Assembly (NCBI GenBank): GCA_903873965.1
Contig: CAIQQO010000396.1
Location: 1-51,792 of the forward strand
DNA from: an uncultured bacterium
Lineage (GTDB): Bacteria > Chloroflexota > Anaerolineae > J036 > Brachytrichaceae
Length of the DNA: 51,792 nucleotides
Reading direction: 5' to 3'
In this document: positions 8,992 to 17,867 of the stretch, piece after piece
Layout of the letters: every line of letters begins with the position of its first letter
Numbering within the stretch: position 1 is the first letter of the stretch
Made by a program: the position numbers and the translations under genes
Notes under the pieces: model-generated
What the model saw: the letters and a program-made list of their open reading frames with translations, nothing else
What the model was told of the DNA's origin: nothing
The model's database searches: none

Positions 8992-10061
8992 ATGTCGCGC
9001 TACTGCATGACTGGCTGAACCAGATCGGCGGCGCTGAGGAAGTCTTGCAGGTTCTGCATGACTTGTATCCGTCTGCGCCTGTTTTCACTACCATCTATGA
9101 TCGGCAGAAAATGCCGTCCGCGTGGACGGACTGGGACGTTCGCAGCACATGGATGGATCGCTTGCCCAATGTGCATCAATGGCATCAACCCTATATGCCG
9201 TTGTTTGCGATGACATGGGCTGCCATGCGCATACCGCCAGAGTTTGATATGGTAGTCAGCAACAAAAGTGCTTTTTGTATTGGAGCCCGTTACAGCGGTA
9301 AGCATGTGTGTTATTGTCTGACGCCGACGCGGTTCACTTTTGATTTTCCTAGTTATTCAGCACGCGAGACCATACCGGGTCTGGCAGTTGTTATTCTGCG
9401 GATGTTGAATGTCATCCTGCGTCGTTGGGAGATCGTTGTTTCCCGTCGTGTGACTCGCTATATCGCGATTTCGACTGAGGTACAGGAACGCATCAAGCGG
9501 ATTTACGGGCGTGAGTCGGACATTGTTTACCCGCCCGTGCAGGTGGCATCGTATGATGTGTCGCACCAGAGTGATGATTTCTATCTGATCGTTTCACGCC
9601 TGTTACCTTATAAAAGAATTGATCTTGCCATCGAAGTGTTCAATCAGTTGGGACTCCCGCTGGTGATCGCCGGTGAAGGCCGTGACAAGGGACGACTGCA
9701 GCAAATGGCTGGATCCAGCGTGAAAATACTCGGTCGCGTTGATGATGCCACGGTGCATGACCTGTTGCGCAGGTGCAAAGCATTCATCTTTCCAGGGCGC
9801 GACGACTTTGGGATTGCGCCAATTAATGCCATGGCTTGCGGGAAGCCCGTCATTGCATATGCAGGCGGTGGTGCGCTTGACACCGTTATCGATGGTATAA
9901 CTGGAATCTTGTTTGACCGCCAGACAGTTCCTGTAATGGTAGAAGCGTTGCGGCGGTTTACGACTTATTCATTTACGCCCGATCAAATTCGGGCTCATGC
10001 TGAGAGATTCAGCGTAGAGCGGTTTAGAAAGGAGATTGTGAAGGTGGTTGCAGAAGCGTAG
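8988..10061 (+). CDS. GT4-family glycosyltransferase
   Basis: A 357-residue retaining glycosyltransferase of the GT4 type with GT-B fold, likely transferring a hexose from a nucleotide sugar to a lipid-linked or polysaccharide acceptor at the inner face of the membrane. The N-terminal domain starts MNVALLHDWL with the glycine loop NQIGGAEE. The C-terminal domain has SRLLPYKRID (acceptor/phosphate region) and the E-x7-E region around 268-290 (FPGRDDFGIAPINAMACGKP), where the first acidic position reads as Asp/Phe-Gly-Ile as in WbaZ-type mannosyltransferases. The stop shares its last base with the old-frame GTG of the next gene. No membrane segment. Donor and acceptor are unknown. Confidence 0.85.
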   Translation: MNVALLHDWLNQIGGAEEVLQVLHDLYPSAPVFTTIYDRQKMPSAWTDWDVRSTWMDRLPNVHQWHQPYMPLFAMTWAAMRIPPEFDMVVSNKSAFCIGARYSGKHVCYCLTPTRFTFDFPSYSARETIPGLAVVILRMLNVILRRWEIVVSRRVTRYIAISTEVQERIKRIYGRESDIVYPPVQVASYDVSHQSDDFYLIVSRLLPYKRIDLAIEVFNQLGLPLVIAGEGRDKGRLQQMAGSSVKILGRVDDATVHDLLRRCKAFIFPGRDDFGIAPINAMACGKPVIAYAGGGALDTVIDGITGILFDRQTVPVMVEALRRFTTYSFTPDQIRAHAERFSVERFRKEIVKVVAEA

Positions 10062-10141
10062 TGACAGTAATCGGTGGGGAAGCGAAAAATCGCGATTCCA
10101 AACACCTGATTCCGGGCACGGCTCCCTTACCTTCAACTATC

Positions 10142-12595
10142 ATGGAAGCGTTTTGCTTTAAGTGCAGAAGCAAGCACGATATGCTTGATTCAAAGCCGGT
10201 ATTCTTTAAGAACGGATCGCCGGTCACCCAGGGTGTTTGTGCGAATTGCGGTAATCCAAACCTGTTCAGAATGGGACGCACGCCAGCGCATGAAGGCATG
10301 GTGCCGCCTGTGGTCGTGCGAGAGCCTGCGGGCGCCAAAGCCACTAAGAAGGGCAAGAAGGCGGGCAAGGCAGCGCCCAGGCTGAAACCACTGGTCATTG
10401 TCGAGTCGCCAACCAAGGCGCGTACGATTGGCAAGTTCCTGGGTCGTAAATTCCACGTTGAGGCGTCGATTGGTCATATTCGAGATCTACCCAAAAACCG
10501 TTTAGGGGTCGATGTCATGGCTGATTTTGAGCCACGTTACTGTATACCCGTGATCAAGAAGCCGGTTGTTAAGGAATTGCGCCTGCGCGCGCGAGAAGCT
10601 AGCGAGATATGGTTGGCCACTGACCCTGATCGTGAAGGTGAGGCGATATCATGGCATCTGACCCATGTTCTCGAGAAAGCTATTGCTGGCAAACCGATAC
10701 ATCGCGTAGAGTTTCACGAGATTACGCAGAATGCTGTGGCAGAGGCGTTTGCCCATCCACGCGAGGTGGATCAAAACCTGGTCAATTCGCAGCAGGCGCG
10801 ACGTGTACTGGACCGCTTGGTGGGTTATACACTCAGCCCGCTTCTGCGCGACAAGATGGGACGCAAAGGCCTTAGTGCAGGGCGTGTACAGTCTGTGGCG
10901 CTTCGACTCGTTGTAGAGCGCGAGCGCGATGTGCTGTCTTTTGTACCTGTGGAGTATTGGACGGTTGAGACGGAATTAGCGAAGCAGGCGATTCAAGCGG
11001 CACTCACCAATGGCAACGCACGTAGCTTCATTGCGCGCTTGTACAAGAAGAACGGCGCTGATCCGGAATTAAAGACAGAAGCGGATGCACGGCAAGTCAC
11101 AGCCGATCTGGAGCGTGCCAACTACGTTGTCAGTCGTGTGGATCGCAAAGACCGTATGCGCCGCCCTGCGCCGCCCTTTACAACCAGTACGCTGCAACAG
11201 GAAGCCAGCCGAAAGCTGAACTACAACGCACGCAAGACGATGTCTGTTGCGCAACAGCTTTATGAAGGCATTGATGTGGGTGACGGGCCTGTGGGCCTGA
11301 TTTCTTACATGCGTACTGACTCAACCAATGTGGCAGTGTCTGCACAGGCAGAAGCCCGTGAATTGATCGCTGGTCGTTTTGGCGCGGAATATCTGCCAGA
11401 GCAACCACCCCGTTATACATCACGCAGCAAGAATGCACAGGAGGCGCACGAGGCCGTGCGCCCGACGTCCGTGTTGCGAACGCCAGAGGACATCAAGAAA
11501 TCGCTTGATCGTGACCAGTTCAGACTGTACGACCTTATCTGGAAACGGTTTGTCGCCAGTCAGATGGAAAATGCCGTTTACGATGCTACAACGGTAGACA
11601 TTGATGCCCAACTCGCTGTTGAAGCAAAAACCAGCTTGGTGAAGGCCGAAATAGAAGTTAGGCCGGTCTACTTGTTCAGGGCGACGGGCTCAATCATCAA
11701 GTTCGCCGGATTTCTCAAGGTCTATGAAGAAGGACACGATGAAGGCGAAGCGGTGAGTGAAGATGAGGAAGCACGCGATCGGCGTCTTCCTGAACTATCG
11801 GCGAGTGAGGTATTGGACCTGATTAGCTTGACTCCCAACCAGCATTTCACGCAGCCTTCACCGCGCTATACCGAAGCCAGCCTGATCAAGGCATTGGAAG
11901 AGGATGGCATTGGCCGTCCGAGTACCTATGCCACGATCATGTCGATTATTCAATCGCGGAACTATGTGGTGCGTGAAGGCAAACAATTGATACCAACACC
12001 ACTGGGCCTGCAAGTCAATGACATGCTGGTCGACAATTTCCCTCATTACATTGACGTTGGCTTTACGGCGCACGTGGAGAGCGATCTGGACAGCATCGAG
12101 ACGGGCGAGAAGGAATGGCGACCCGTGCTGCACGAGTTCTATGATCCTTTTAAGCTGGCAGTCGCGACAGCTTCAGCCAACATCCCGCAATACGAGCGCA
12201 TCACTGAGTACACGGGTGAGACCTGCCCCGATTGTGGATCACAACTTGCCTTTAAGGACGGGCGATTCGGACGTTTTATTGGATGCACCAATTTCCCCAA
12301 GTGCAAACACCTTGAGTCGATTGCACTGCCCATTGTGCGTTGCCCGGTGGACGGTGGCAAGATTGTTGAGAAGCACATGCGTAAAGGGCGGCGGGTATTT
12401 TATGGATGCAGCCATTACCCGGCCTGTGACTTTACCAGTTGGAATAAACCAATTCCGATGGCATGTCCGACTGGCGATGCAGGGCTGATGGTTGATGTCG
12501 GAAAAGGCAAAGCGAAGTGTCTGACATGCGAGCAGACTTATGATATGCAGGATACCGAGTTGGAAGGATTGCCAGTGCTCGTGAAAGCAGCTTAA
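10142..12595 (+). CDS. topA: DNA topoisomerase I with N-terminal DUF5679-like zinc module
   Basis: Type IA topoisomerase that relaxes negative supercoils. The start was set at ATG 10142 because MEAFCFKCRSK begins a compact four-Cys module (CxxC, then CANCG, about 1-45) of the DUF5679 type. A GTG at 10061 would add 27 residues without protein character. After a Lys/Ala-rich linker the Toprim domain begins near 81 (VIVESPTKARTIGKFLG) with the acidic triad in TDPDREGE (about 159-166). The active-site tyrosine is Tyr389 in LISYMRTDS. The C-terminus has topoisomerase zinc ribbons: CPDCG...CTNFPKC from about 694, CPVDGG...CSHYPAC, and a last one, CPTGD...CLTC, missing part of the pattern. It follows the glycosyltransferase gene closely and may be co-transcribed. 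Confidence 0.93.
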   Translation: MEAFCFKCRSKHDMLDSKPVFFKNGSPVTQGVCANCGNPNLFRMGRTPAHEGMVPPVVVREPAGAKATKKGKKAGKAAPRLKPLVIVESPTKARTIGKFLGRKFHVEASIGHIRDLPKNRLGVDVMADFEPRYCIPVIKKPVVKELRLRAREASEIWLATDPDREGEAISWHLTHVLEKAIAGKPIHRVEFHEITQNAVAEAFAHPREVDQNLVNSQQARRVLDRLVGYTLSPLLRDKMGRKGLSAGRVQSVALRLVVERERDVLSFVPVEYWTVETELAKQAIQAALTNGNARSFIARLYKKNGADPELKTEADARQVTADLERANYVVSRVDRKDRMRRPAPPFTTSTLQQEASRKLNYNARKTMSVAQQLYEGIDVGDGPVGLISYMRTDSTNVAVSAQAEARELIAGRFGAEYLPEQPPRYTSRSKNAQEAHEAVRPTSVLRTPEDIKKSLDRDQFRLYDLIWKRFVASQMENAVYDATTVDIDAQLAVEAKTSLVKAEIEVRPVYLFRATGSIIKFAGFLKVYEEGHDEGEAVSEDEEARDRRLPELSASEVLDLISLTPNQHFTQPSPRYTEASLIKALEEDGIGRPSTYATIMSIIQSRNYVVREGKQLIPTPLGLQVNDMLVDNFPHYIDVGFTAHVESDLDSIETGEKEWRPVLHEFYDPFKLAVATASANIPQYERITEYTGETCPDCGSQLAFKDGRFGRFIGCTNFPKCKHLESIALPIVRCPVDGGKIVEKHMRKGRRVFYGCSHYPACDFTSWNKPIPMACPTGDAGLMVDVGKGKAKCLTCEQTYDMQDTELEGLPVLVKAA

Positions 12596-12606
12596 AGTAA
12601 CTGCAG

Positions 12607-12680
12607 TGCCCTCAACGGGATTCGAACCCGTGTTTTGGCCTTGAAAGGGCCGCGTCCTAGTCCACTAGACGATGAGGGCA
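12607..12680 (-). tRNA. tRNA-Glu (anticodon TTC)
   Basis: The 74-nt cloverleaf on the minus strand has acceptor stem TGCCCTC/GAGGGCA, anticodon loop CTTTCAA with TTC, and T-arm CGGGTTCGAATCCCG. The CCA end is not encoded. It lies between topA and the DUF3048 gene, pointing against both. Confidence 0.96.
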
Positions 12681-12700
12681 GTTCAACTGCACGGAGTACA

Positions 12701-12731
12701 AGTATACCATTGGGTTTTATAATCGTCTAAT
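12701..12731 (-). promoter_or_regulatory. Candidate promoter of tRNA-Glu
   Basis: On the minus strand TATACT (12701-12706) lies 20 nt upstream of the tRNA, with TTAGAC (12726-12731) 19 nt further up. The spacing is longer than ideal. It overlaps a TATAAT on the plus strand, so the two divergent promoters may compete. Confidence 0.35.
12718..12723 (+). promoter_or_regulatory. Candidate -10 box for the DUF3048 lipoprotein gene
   Basis: A perfect TATAAT at 12718-12723 precedes the TTG start at 12776 by about 50 nt, with AGGAG at 12763-12767 as ribosome-binding site. No convincing -35 hexamer is present 16-18 nt upstream. Confidence 0.35.
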
Positions 12732-12775
12732 CGAAAACGCGTATAAGACAAAAGTCGTTTACAGGAGAATAGCGG

Positions 12776-13990
12776 TTGACACTCAGAATCCATCTTTTCT
12801 GGTCTAAAGCTGCATTGGCAGTGACGTTACTCACACTACTGTCGGGTTGTGGAGTGAGTACGCAGGCGCCGGCGCCTATCACGTCGACCGCAATGCAGAT
12901 CATTGTCGTGACATCGACTCTGGAACCCACCAATACCAAAGTGCCTGCTACGGCAACATCTGCGCCCACGCCGACTATGCAGGCACCCACAGCGACACCG
13001 ACCGTAGCGCCGACAGCGACACCTGATCCGAATATCAATCCATTCACTGGATTGACGATCAGTCCAACAGACGCGAAGACGATTCCAGTGTTGATCAAGG
13101 TGTCGAATTCGCCCGAAGTGCGACCGCAATCCGCGTTGGCGCTTGCCGATGTCGTAGTCGAGCACTATTCAGAAGGCGGCATTACGCGCTTCACCGCGCT
13201 CTACCATACGAACCTGCCAGAGAGAGTTGGGTCTGTTCGCAGTTGTCGCCTGATCGATATCGAATTACCGGTAATCTTTGAAGCCGGCATCGTGTGCTCG
13301 GGCACGAGTGGCGGCACCCGTGAAAAAATGCACGCATCGAATTCATGGGCCAAGAGCGGCGGCGATATCAAAAAGACGCTGTGGATGGTCGGAGATCAGG
13401 GTTACTTTGAATGCCAGCAATATGCTGGATGCACATTGCCAATGTATCGCACACCGGAAACCTATGCGCCTCATAACTTGTTCGCTAGCACACACAATGC
13501 GCTTGCTGAACTTGAGGCGCGTGATATGAATAAACCGACTACGTTTAACACATGGTCTTTCAGCACCAAACCGCCTGATGGCGGCAAGGGTGCGTCCTCG
13601 GTTGATGTGCTTTATTCATCAGGAACAGTAGGATGGGCATACGATGCCGCCAGCGGCGCGTGGGCGAGATCTATCGGCGGCGTACCGCATAGTGATGCGG
13701 TCGTCGGGCGACAGATTACCGCTTCAAACGTCATCGTCCTTTTTGTCAATCATGTGACGACTTTGATTGTCGAGGACAGCGGCGGTAGTCACGGTATTGA
13801 AATTCAACTGTGGGGCGAAGGCAACGCCCAGCTGTTCCGCGATGGCAAGCAGTATGACGTGCGATGGCAGCGAACTGGTAACGCCAGTGGATTGAAATTC
13901 GTGGATTCGAACGGTGCAGAGTTGCCCATGAAGCCGGGGAATAGCTGGCTTGAAATGGTGCCGCTCGATTTGGCGGTGAAGTCAAAGTAG
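12776..13990 (+). CDS. DUF3048 (YerB-like) lipoprotein
   Basis: A 404-residue envelope lipoprotein of unknown function. The start is TTG at 12776, 8 nt after AGGAG. A signal peptide ends in the lipobox LLSGC with Cys25, followed by a low-complexity Thr/Pro/Ala linker to about 85. The mature domain starts NPFTGL and continues with VLIKVSNSPEVRPQSALALADVV, as expected for DUF3048; DUF3048 proteins of Firmicutes are named YerB. The C-terminal half (from about 255) fits the second DUF3048 domain. It is monocistronic and converges with the LysM lipoprotein gene. Confidence 0.85.
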   Translation: MTLRIHLFWSKAALAVTLLTLLSGCGVSTQAPAPITSTAMQIIVVTSTLEPTNTKVPATATSAPTPTMQAPTATPTVAPTATPDPNINPFTGLTISPTDAKTIPVLIKVSNSPEVRPQSALALADVVVEHYSEGGITRFTALYHTNLPERVGSVRSCRLIDIELPVIFEAGIVCSGTSGGTREKMHASNSWAKSGGDIKKTLWMVGDQGYFECQQYAGCTLPMYRTPETYAPHNLFASTHNALAELEARDMNKPTTFNTWSFSTKPPDGGKGASSVDVLYSSGTVGWAYDAASGAWARSIGGVPHSDAVVGRQITASNVIVLFVNHVTTLIVEDSGGSHGIEIQLWGEGNAQLFRDGKQYDVRWQRTGNASGLKFVDSNGAELPMKPGNSWLEMVPLDLAVKSK

Positions 13991-13997
13991 ATATTGT

Positions 13998-14031
13998 GGT
14001 GGTACGGAACTTGATTGAGAGAAGTACCACC
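13998..14031. terminator. Hairpin between convergent genes, possible bidirectional terminator
   Basis: GGTGGTAC (13998-14005) and GTACCACC (14024-14031) form a perfect 8-bp stem with an 18-nt loop between the stops of the DUF3048 and LysM genes. No T-run follows on either strand, so intrinsic termination would be weak. Confidence 0.35.
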
Positions 14032-14042
14032 GTGGTTACAAC

Positions 14043-14525
14043 TTAAGCACAAGTGAGTATGCGCAGTTGAGTTCCCGTCCGAACTTTGCGGATATCGGTT
14101 ATGCCATTGCGCCGTGCTATAGCCGAAGCGCTGGTCTTGTATCGCAGGCCGATGCGGAAAAGATTTTCGCCCGGTTTTACAATATGAATCACAATCTTAT
14201 TGCACACGACAGAATCTCCTGAAGTGTCTGTGATGGCAGTTGGCGCAGGTTCGGTTGGACTTGGTTGTACCGCAGTAGGTTCTGGCAACGGTGCAGTTGG
14301 CGCAGGTTCGGCTTGCTGAGGTTGTGGCGTTGGCGTCTCTGTTGTAGGCTGCAGAGTTGCCATCTCGACAACAGGAGTGGCTGGCGCTGTTGTCGGCGCT
14401 GAAGCCGCAGGATTTGGATTGACACGGTCTGGCGTCGGAATGCCAACGCTGGCGGACTGCGTGCAGGCGCTAAGGCTATACACACAGACAATCAATAGTG
14501 CTGTCAAATTTAGATGATGGCGCAT
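14043..14525 (-). CDS. LysM-domain lipoprotein
   Basis: A 160-residue lipoprotein that probably attaches to the outer face of the cytoplasmic membrane and binds peptidoglycan or another GlcNAc polymer. The signal peptide ends in the lipobox LSAC (Cys21). Residues 25-100 are a Pro/Thr/Ala/Glu linker with a short DNA repeat. The C-terminal LysM domain spans about 112-157 (VKPGENLFRIGLRYKTSASAI, then GTQLRI). Ribosome binding is probably by GGGAGC upstream of ATG 14525. It has no enzymatic domain, so it is likely an anchor or spacer. It is convergent with the DUF3048 lipoprotein gene. Confidence 0.85.
   Translation of the reverse strand: MRHHLNLTALLIVCVYSLSACTQSASVGIPTPDRVNPNPAASAPTTAPATPVVEMATLQPTTETPTPQPQQAEPAPTAPLPEPTAVQPSPTEPAPTAITDTSGDSVVCNKIVIHIVKPGENLFRIGLRYKTSASAIARRNGITDIRKVRTGTQLRILTCA
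14236..14254. repeat. Direct repeat, copy 1, within the LysM lipoprotein linker
   Basis: GCAGTTGGCGCAGGTTCGG occurs at 14236-14254 and again at 14293-14311. On the coding strand it encodes the EPAPTA unit of the Pro-rich linker and probably arose by local duplication. Confidence 0.7.
14293..14311. repeat. Direct repeat, copy 2, within the LysM lipoprotein linker
   Basis: Second identical 19-bp copy, 57 nt from the first start. Such repeats make linker length prone to slippage between strains. Confidence 0.7.
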
Positions 14526-14587
14526 TTCGGTGCTCCCAAGCGTTCTTAAATACTAGGTTATACCATAGGCTGGAGTAAGGAAATACA

Positions 14588-15097
14588 ATGCGACGAGATG
14601 AATCACCCAGGCAAGAGGTACTTTCATGGACAGATGTAGATGCGTTGATTGATCAGCTTGTGCCTCAAATGACCGGTGTATTTGATTCACTCATCATGAT
14701 CACTCGCGGAGGGATCATACCGGGTGGCCTGATAGCAGAAGCCCTTGATATCAAACAGATACTGACGGCTGCGGTGGAATTCCCTTCAGATACTGCCCCC
14801 CGGCTGCTGGCCTGGCCTTCGTTCCTGCAGTTCCCGGATGATGAGTTGACGCGCGGGCGCAGGATTCTGGTAGTCGATGATGTGTGGACCCATGGCAGAC
14901 ATATTATGACGGTGCGCGGTAGGCTGGAGGCGCTCGGGGCGCGCCCGGAAACAGCCGTTCTGCACTACAAACCGGCCAAGTCGCTTTTTCCTAATCACAA
15001 GCCCACCTATTTTGCCGCTGTGACTGATTCGTTTGTCGTCTACCCTTGGGAAACCGATCGACGCACGCGCGGCATACGTATGACTCTGGGACACTAA
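14588..15097 (+). CDS. Phosphoribosyltransferase-family protein
   Basis: A 169-residue type I PRTase-like protein, akin to xanthine/hypoxanthine phosphoribosyltransferases. The PRPP-loop region is ILVVDDVWTHGRH (93-105) with the acidic pair Asp97-Asp98; the usual TGxT tail is replaced by THGRH, so substrate or activity may differ from standard salvage enzymes. ITRGGIIPGGLIAEAL (38-53) is the pyrophosphate-loop region. The ribosome-binding site AAGGAAA lies 7 nt before the ATG. The stop is followed by one base and then the TTG of the lamin-tail gene, suggesting coupled translation. Likely cytosolic; the base substrate is not assignable. Confidence 0.8.
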   Translation: MRRDESPRQEVLSWTDVDALIDQLVPQMTGVFDSLIMITRGGIIPGGLIAEALDIKQILTAAVEFPSDTAPRLLAWPSFLQFPDDELTRGRRILVVDDVWTHGRHIMTVRGRLEALGARPETAVLHYKPAKSLFPNHKPTYFAAVTDSFVVYPWETDRRTRGIRMTLGH

Positions 15098-15098
15098 A

Positions 15099-16388
15099 TT
15101 GGACTTGCGGACAATACCGACAGATACCTGCCCTTTGTGTCGACAACGGGCACTCACCTGGGAAAGCCTTATCTGCAAATGCCTTTCTTGTGGTAGTGCA
15201 TTCGAATATGACGCCTTGACAAAGCGTTCACACTATACCCATGTGCCCCCGGCATATCAATCGGTTCAAGTTGCGCTGCAGAACAACTGGCTGTCTCGAC
15301 GTGAGGTATTCGAGATTTCAACGGTGCCAGCAACTACCAGTGATTCACCAACGCACCGAGCGAATCCATCTGCATCCATAGTTGCGCCTCGTTCACCAAT
15401 GAAGTTGCTGGTTGTGGTTTTCCTGGGGATCATGTCGCTGTTTCCAATCTTGTGCGCGTGTCTGGCGCTGGTCTTGCTTGCGCCGGGCATGGCACAGACG
15501 CGCCAGCTGATTGCTTCTGCCAGCCAAGCCCAGGACGAGGTTGCCCGGCTTAGCGAGCCAGGCGTCGCCATTTCAGTGACGATCACACCCGCACTGGCAT
15601 CGACGCGTCCCATCTCAGATCCGGTGACGCCCCTTATCGATACGTTGGCGCAAAGGAGCCCGACGCTGGCTGTGAAGGTGACCACAAGCCTGTCGGAAAA
15701 ACCCAATGTTGCCCCTGTCTCACCATTGCGTTCTCCACTTGTGACACCTACCGGACCTAGTGCGAAACCAAGTGGGGTAAGCACGGTGGGGACTGCCACG
15801 CCCTTTGCGGCGGTGGGACTCACGCCCGGTAATCGCATTGTGACACCGATATTGCCTGCCACATTCACCGCAGTACCTACAAGGGCTACCGATGCAGGCA
15901 CCGTTGCGCCTAGTCCCGTTGCTACCCAGAACGCAACTCAGACGGCTACTACCAATCCTGCTGACGTGGTAACAATGACTGTTACCCCGGCACCAACCTT
16001 GACGCCAACGCCTCAAGGCACGCCCTCGATCTTCATCAGTGGTTCTGTTGTCATAAGTGCAGTGATGTACAGCGGAACACCTCAGCTCAATATGTCGGAC
16101 CAGTTTATTGAAGTGCAGAATCGCGGTGCCAACTCAGTGAATATCAGCACATGGCGTATCCATGCGCAACATGCGAACCTGGATTTCTACTTTACCAACG
16201 GCCTGGTGTTATCAGCAGGACAGACATGCCGTATCTACAGTGGCTCATCACCTTCCGGGGCAGGTATCTGTGGATCGTTTAGTTTTAACAGTCATATACC
16301 TGTATGGTCAGATACGTCTGATGCGGCCTTTCTGTATGATGAAAAGGGCCAGTTGGTTGGTTCGTATGCCTACAATGTACCTAGATGA
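15099..16388 (+). CDS. Membrane protein with N-terminal zinc ribbon and C-terminal lamin-tail domain
   Basis: A 429-residue protein starting at TTG 15099, one base after the phosphoribosyltransferase stop. Residues 11-31 form a Cys-rich ribbon (Cys11, 14, 26, 28, 31), so the N-terminus is cytosolic. One strong membrane helix spans about 101-130. A long Thr/Pro/Val/Ala-rich stalk follows (about 150-305). The C-terminal 115 residues (from about 310) resemble the lamin-tail domain (Ig-like fold): VVISAVMYSG, QFIEVQNRG, WRIHAQ and SDAAFLYDEKG. Lamin-tail domains occur in secreted and surface proteins and may bind DNA, polymers or other proteins. The layout implies a surface-exposed head on a stalk with an intracellular metal-binding tail. 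Function unknown. Confidence 0.75.
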   Translation: MDLRTIPTDTCPLCRQRALTWESLICKCLSCGSAFEYDALTKRSHYTHVPPAYQSVQVALQNNWLSRREVFEISTVPATTSDSPTHRANPSASIVAPRSPMKLLVVVFLGIMSLFPILCACLALVLLAPGMAQTRQLIASASQAQDEVARLSEPGVAISVTITPALASTRPISDPVTPLIDTLAQRSPTLAVKVTTSLSEKPNVAPVSPLRSPLVTPTGPSAKPSGVSTVGTATPFAAVGLTPGNRIVTPILPATFTAVPTRATDAGTVAPSPVATQNATQTATTNPADVVTMTVTPAPTLTPTPQGTPSIFISGSVVISAVMYSGTPQLNMSDQFIEVQNRGANSVNISTWRIHAQHANLDFYFTNGLVLSAGQTCRIYSGSSPSGAGICGSFSFNSHIPVWSDTSDAAFLYDEKGQLVGSYAYNVPR

Positions 16389-16406
16389 CCATGGACATAA
16401 CGTTAT

Positions 16407-16437
16407 TTGCCAATCTGGTGCCACAATAAGGTATAAT
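16407..16437 (+). promoter_or_regulatory. Candidate distal promoter of the sigma factor gene
   Basis: TTGCCA (16407-16412) and a perfect TATAAT (16432-16437) are separated by 19 nt. The transcript would have a leader of about 170 nt before the ATG at 16617. Confidence 0.45.
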
Positions 16438-16462
16438 GGGGGCTTGATTTCACACAGAGTGC

Positions 16463-16491
16463 TTGACAAGGTAGCCCCAGATTACTACTAT
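16463..16491 (+). promoter_or_regulatory. Candidate proximal promoter of the sigma factor gene
   Basis: A perfect TTGACA (16463-16468) lies 17 nt from TACTAT (16486-16491). This is the better-spaced of two tandem promoters in the 228-nt region upstream of the sigma gene. The leader would be about 120 nt. Apart from these promoters the region shows nothing I recognise. Confidence 0.55.
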
Positions 16492-16616
16492 TCATATGTC
16501 TTATGATTCTGTCAGGCGCAACACGCACATCATTATGTCCGTCGCGCGGTAGTGCGTTCGTAGACATAACTCAGGTATCATGCTGCTCTTAGGATAAGCG
16601 TGTAAACAGGGATACG

Positions 16617-17861
16617 ATGGCCATCAAGAAGAAAATCGTCAAAACGTCGCCAGAGCCTAAAGAGGCTGCGACAGCAATAGAAGAGATCGCGGTTGAAGAA
16701 CTGTCCGGCGAAGAGCAGTTGCTCAATGTAGGCCGTGACAAAGGGTATGTCACCTATGATGACATTCTGGCTGCGTTTCCGGATGCTGAGAAAAATCTCG
16801 AGCAGATGGAAGAGGTTTTCGCAGCGCTGTCTGATGCGGGTATTCAAGTCGTAGCAAGTGAAGATGAAGCCGCCGACCAGATGGCTTATGACGACGATGA
16901 CGACGAAGATGAGTACGCAGACCACACCAACGAGAACTTGCTCGAAGCCATTGAAGCTGACGATACCGTTGGCCTGTATCTCAAGGAAATTGGTCGCGTT
17001 CCGCTTCTGACTGCTCCTCAGGAAGTTGATTTGGCACAGCGCATGGAGCGTGGCAAAGACGCACGTGAGGCTGTATCGCCGGAAAAAGTGGCGCCTAAAG
17101 ATCCGGAGCGGGTTGAGCAACTCATAGAAGATGGATTGATGGCACGTGAACACCTGATCAATGCGAACTCGCGCCTGGTCATCAGCGTTGCCAAAAAGTA
17201 TATTGGACGCGGTGTACCCTTTCTCGACCTGATCCAGGAAGGTAATATCGGTCTGATTCGCGCAGCCAAGAAGTTTGATTGGCGGCGTGGTCACAAATTT
17301 AGCACTTATGCCACATGGTGGATTCGACAGGCGGTCACGCGGGCGATTGCCGATCAGGGACGCACCATTCGTGTTCCTGTGCACATGGGCGATCAGATCA
17401 ACCGCCTGCTGCGCGCAAGTCACCAGTTGACTCAGGAATTGGGGCGTGATCCAACCGTAGCCGAGTTGGCTGAAGCATTGAACGTCACCGTGCGCAAAGC
17501 GGAACAGATGATTCAGGTTGCGCGCCGTCCCATCAGCCTCGAAACGCCGACGGATGATGAAGAAGAGAGCGTACTGGGAGACTTCATCCCCGATGACGAT
17601 AGCCCTGCACCTGCTGAGGTGGTTACATCGCAGATGTTGCGCGAGCAGTTGTCTGATATTCTGTCAACGTTACCGCCTCGAGAGGTGCGCATTCTGCAGT
17701 TGCGCTATGGCCTGCTTGATGGCGAGACATATACGCTCGAGGAAGTTGGCAAGAAACTTGGCGTAACGCGTGAGCGCGTACGTCAAATTGAAGCCCAGGC
17801 GTTGAGCCGTTTGCGCCATCCCGCCCACGCGCGCAAACTACGTGATTTCCTGCGCGAATAA
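16617..17861 (+). CDS. rpoD: Primary RNA polymerase sigma factor (sigma-70 / SigA)
   Basis: A 414-residue housekeeping sigma factor. The N-terminal region 1.1 is followed by an acidic run of Asp/Glu near 91-100. Region 1.2 starts near 106 ([17 protein letters not shown]). Region 2 (about 185-258) has [28 protein letters not shown] and the -10 recognition helix [13 protein letters not shown]. Region 3 follows (about 259-335). Region 4 (about 348-412) ends in the -35 helix-turn-helix [14 protein letters not shown]. Length and motifs match SigA of Gram-positive-type phyla. The gene has tandem candidate promoters and a strong terminator and stands alone. Confidence 0.95.
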   Translation: MAIKKKIVKTSPEPKEAATAIEEIAVEELSGEEQLLNVGRDKGYVTYDDILAAFPDAEKNLEQMEEVFAALSDAGIQVVASEDEAADQMAYDDDDDEDEYADHTNENLLEAIEADDTVGLYLKEIGRVPLLTAPQEVDLAQRMERGKDAREAVSPEKVAPKDPERVEQLIEDGLMAREHLINANSRLVISVAKKYIGRGVPFLDLIQEGNIGLIRAAKKFDWRRGHKFSTYATWWIRQAVTRAIADQGRTIRVPVHMGDQINRLLRASHQLTQELGRDPTVAELAEALNVTVRKAEQMIQVARRPISLETPTDDEEESVLGDFIPDDDSPAPAEVVTSQMLREQLSDILSTLPPREVRILQLRYGLLDGETYTLEEVGKKLGVTRERVRQIEAQALSRLRHPAHARKLRDFLRE

Positions 17862-17867
17862 TCAAAA

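Noticed and set aside
13995-14010. T-box-like GGTGGTAC sequence
   Set aside because: It lies downstream of the DUF3048 stop between convergent genes, with no specifier stem, so it is only the arm of the hairpin.
15266-15901. A 211-codon minus-strand frame inside the lamin-tail gene
   Set aside because: A shadow of a Thr/Pro-rich stalk; such biased sequence opens the reverse frame by chance.
16578-17423. A 281-codon minus-strand frame inside the sigma factor gene
   Set aside because: The plus strand encodes a complete SigA with all conserved regions.
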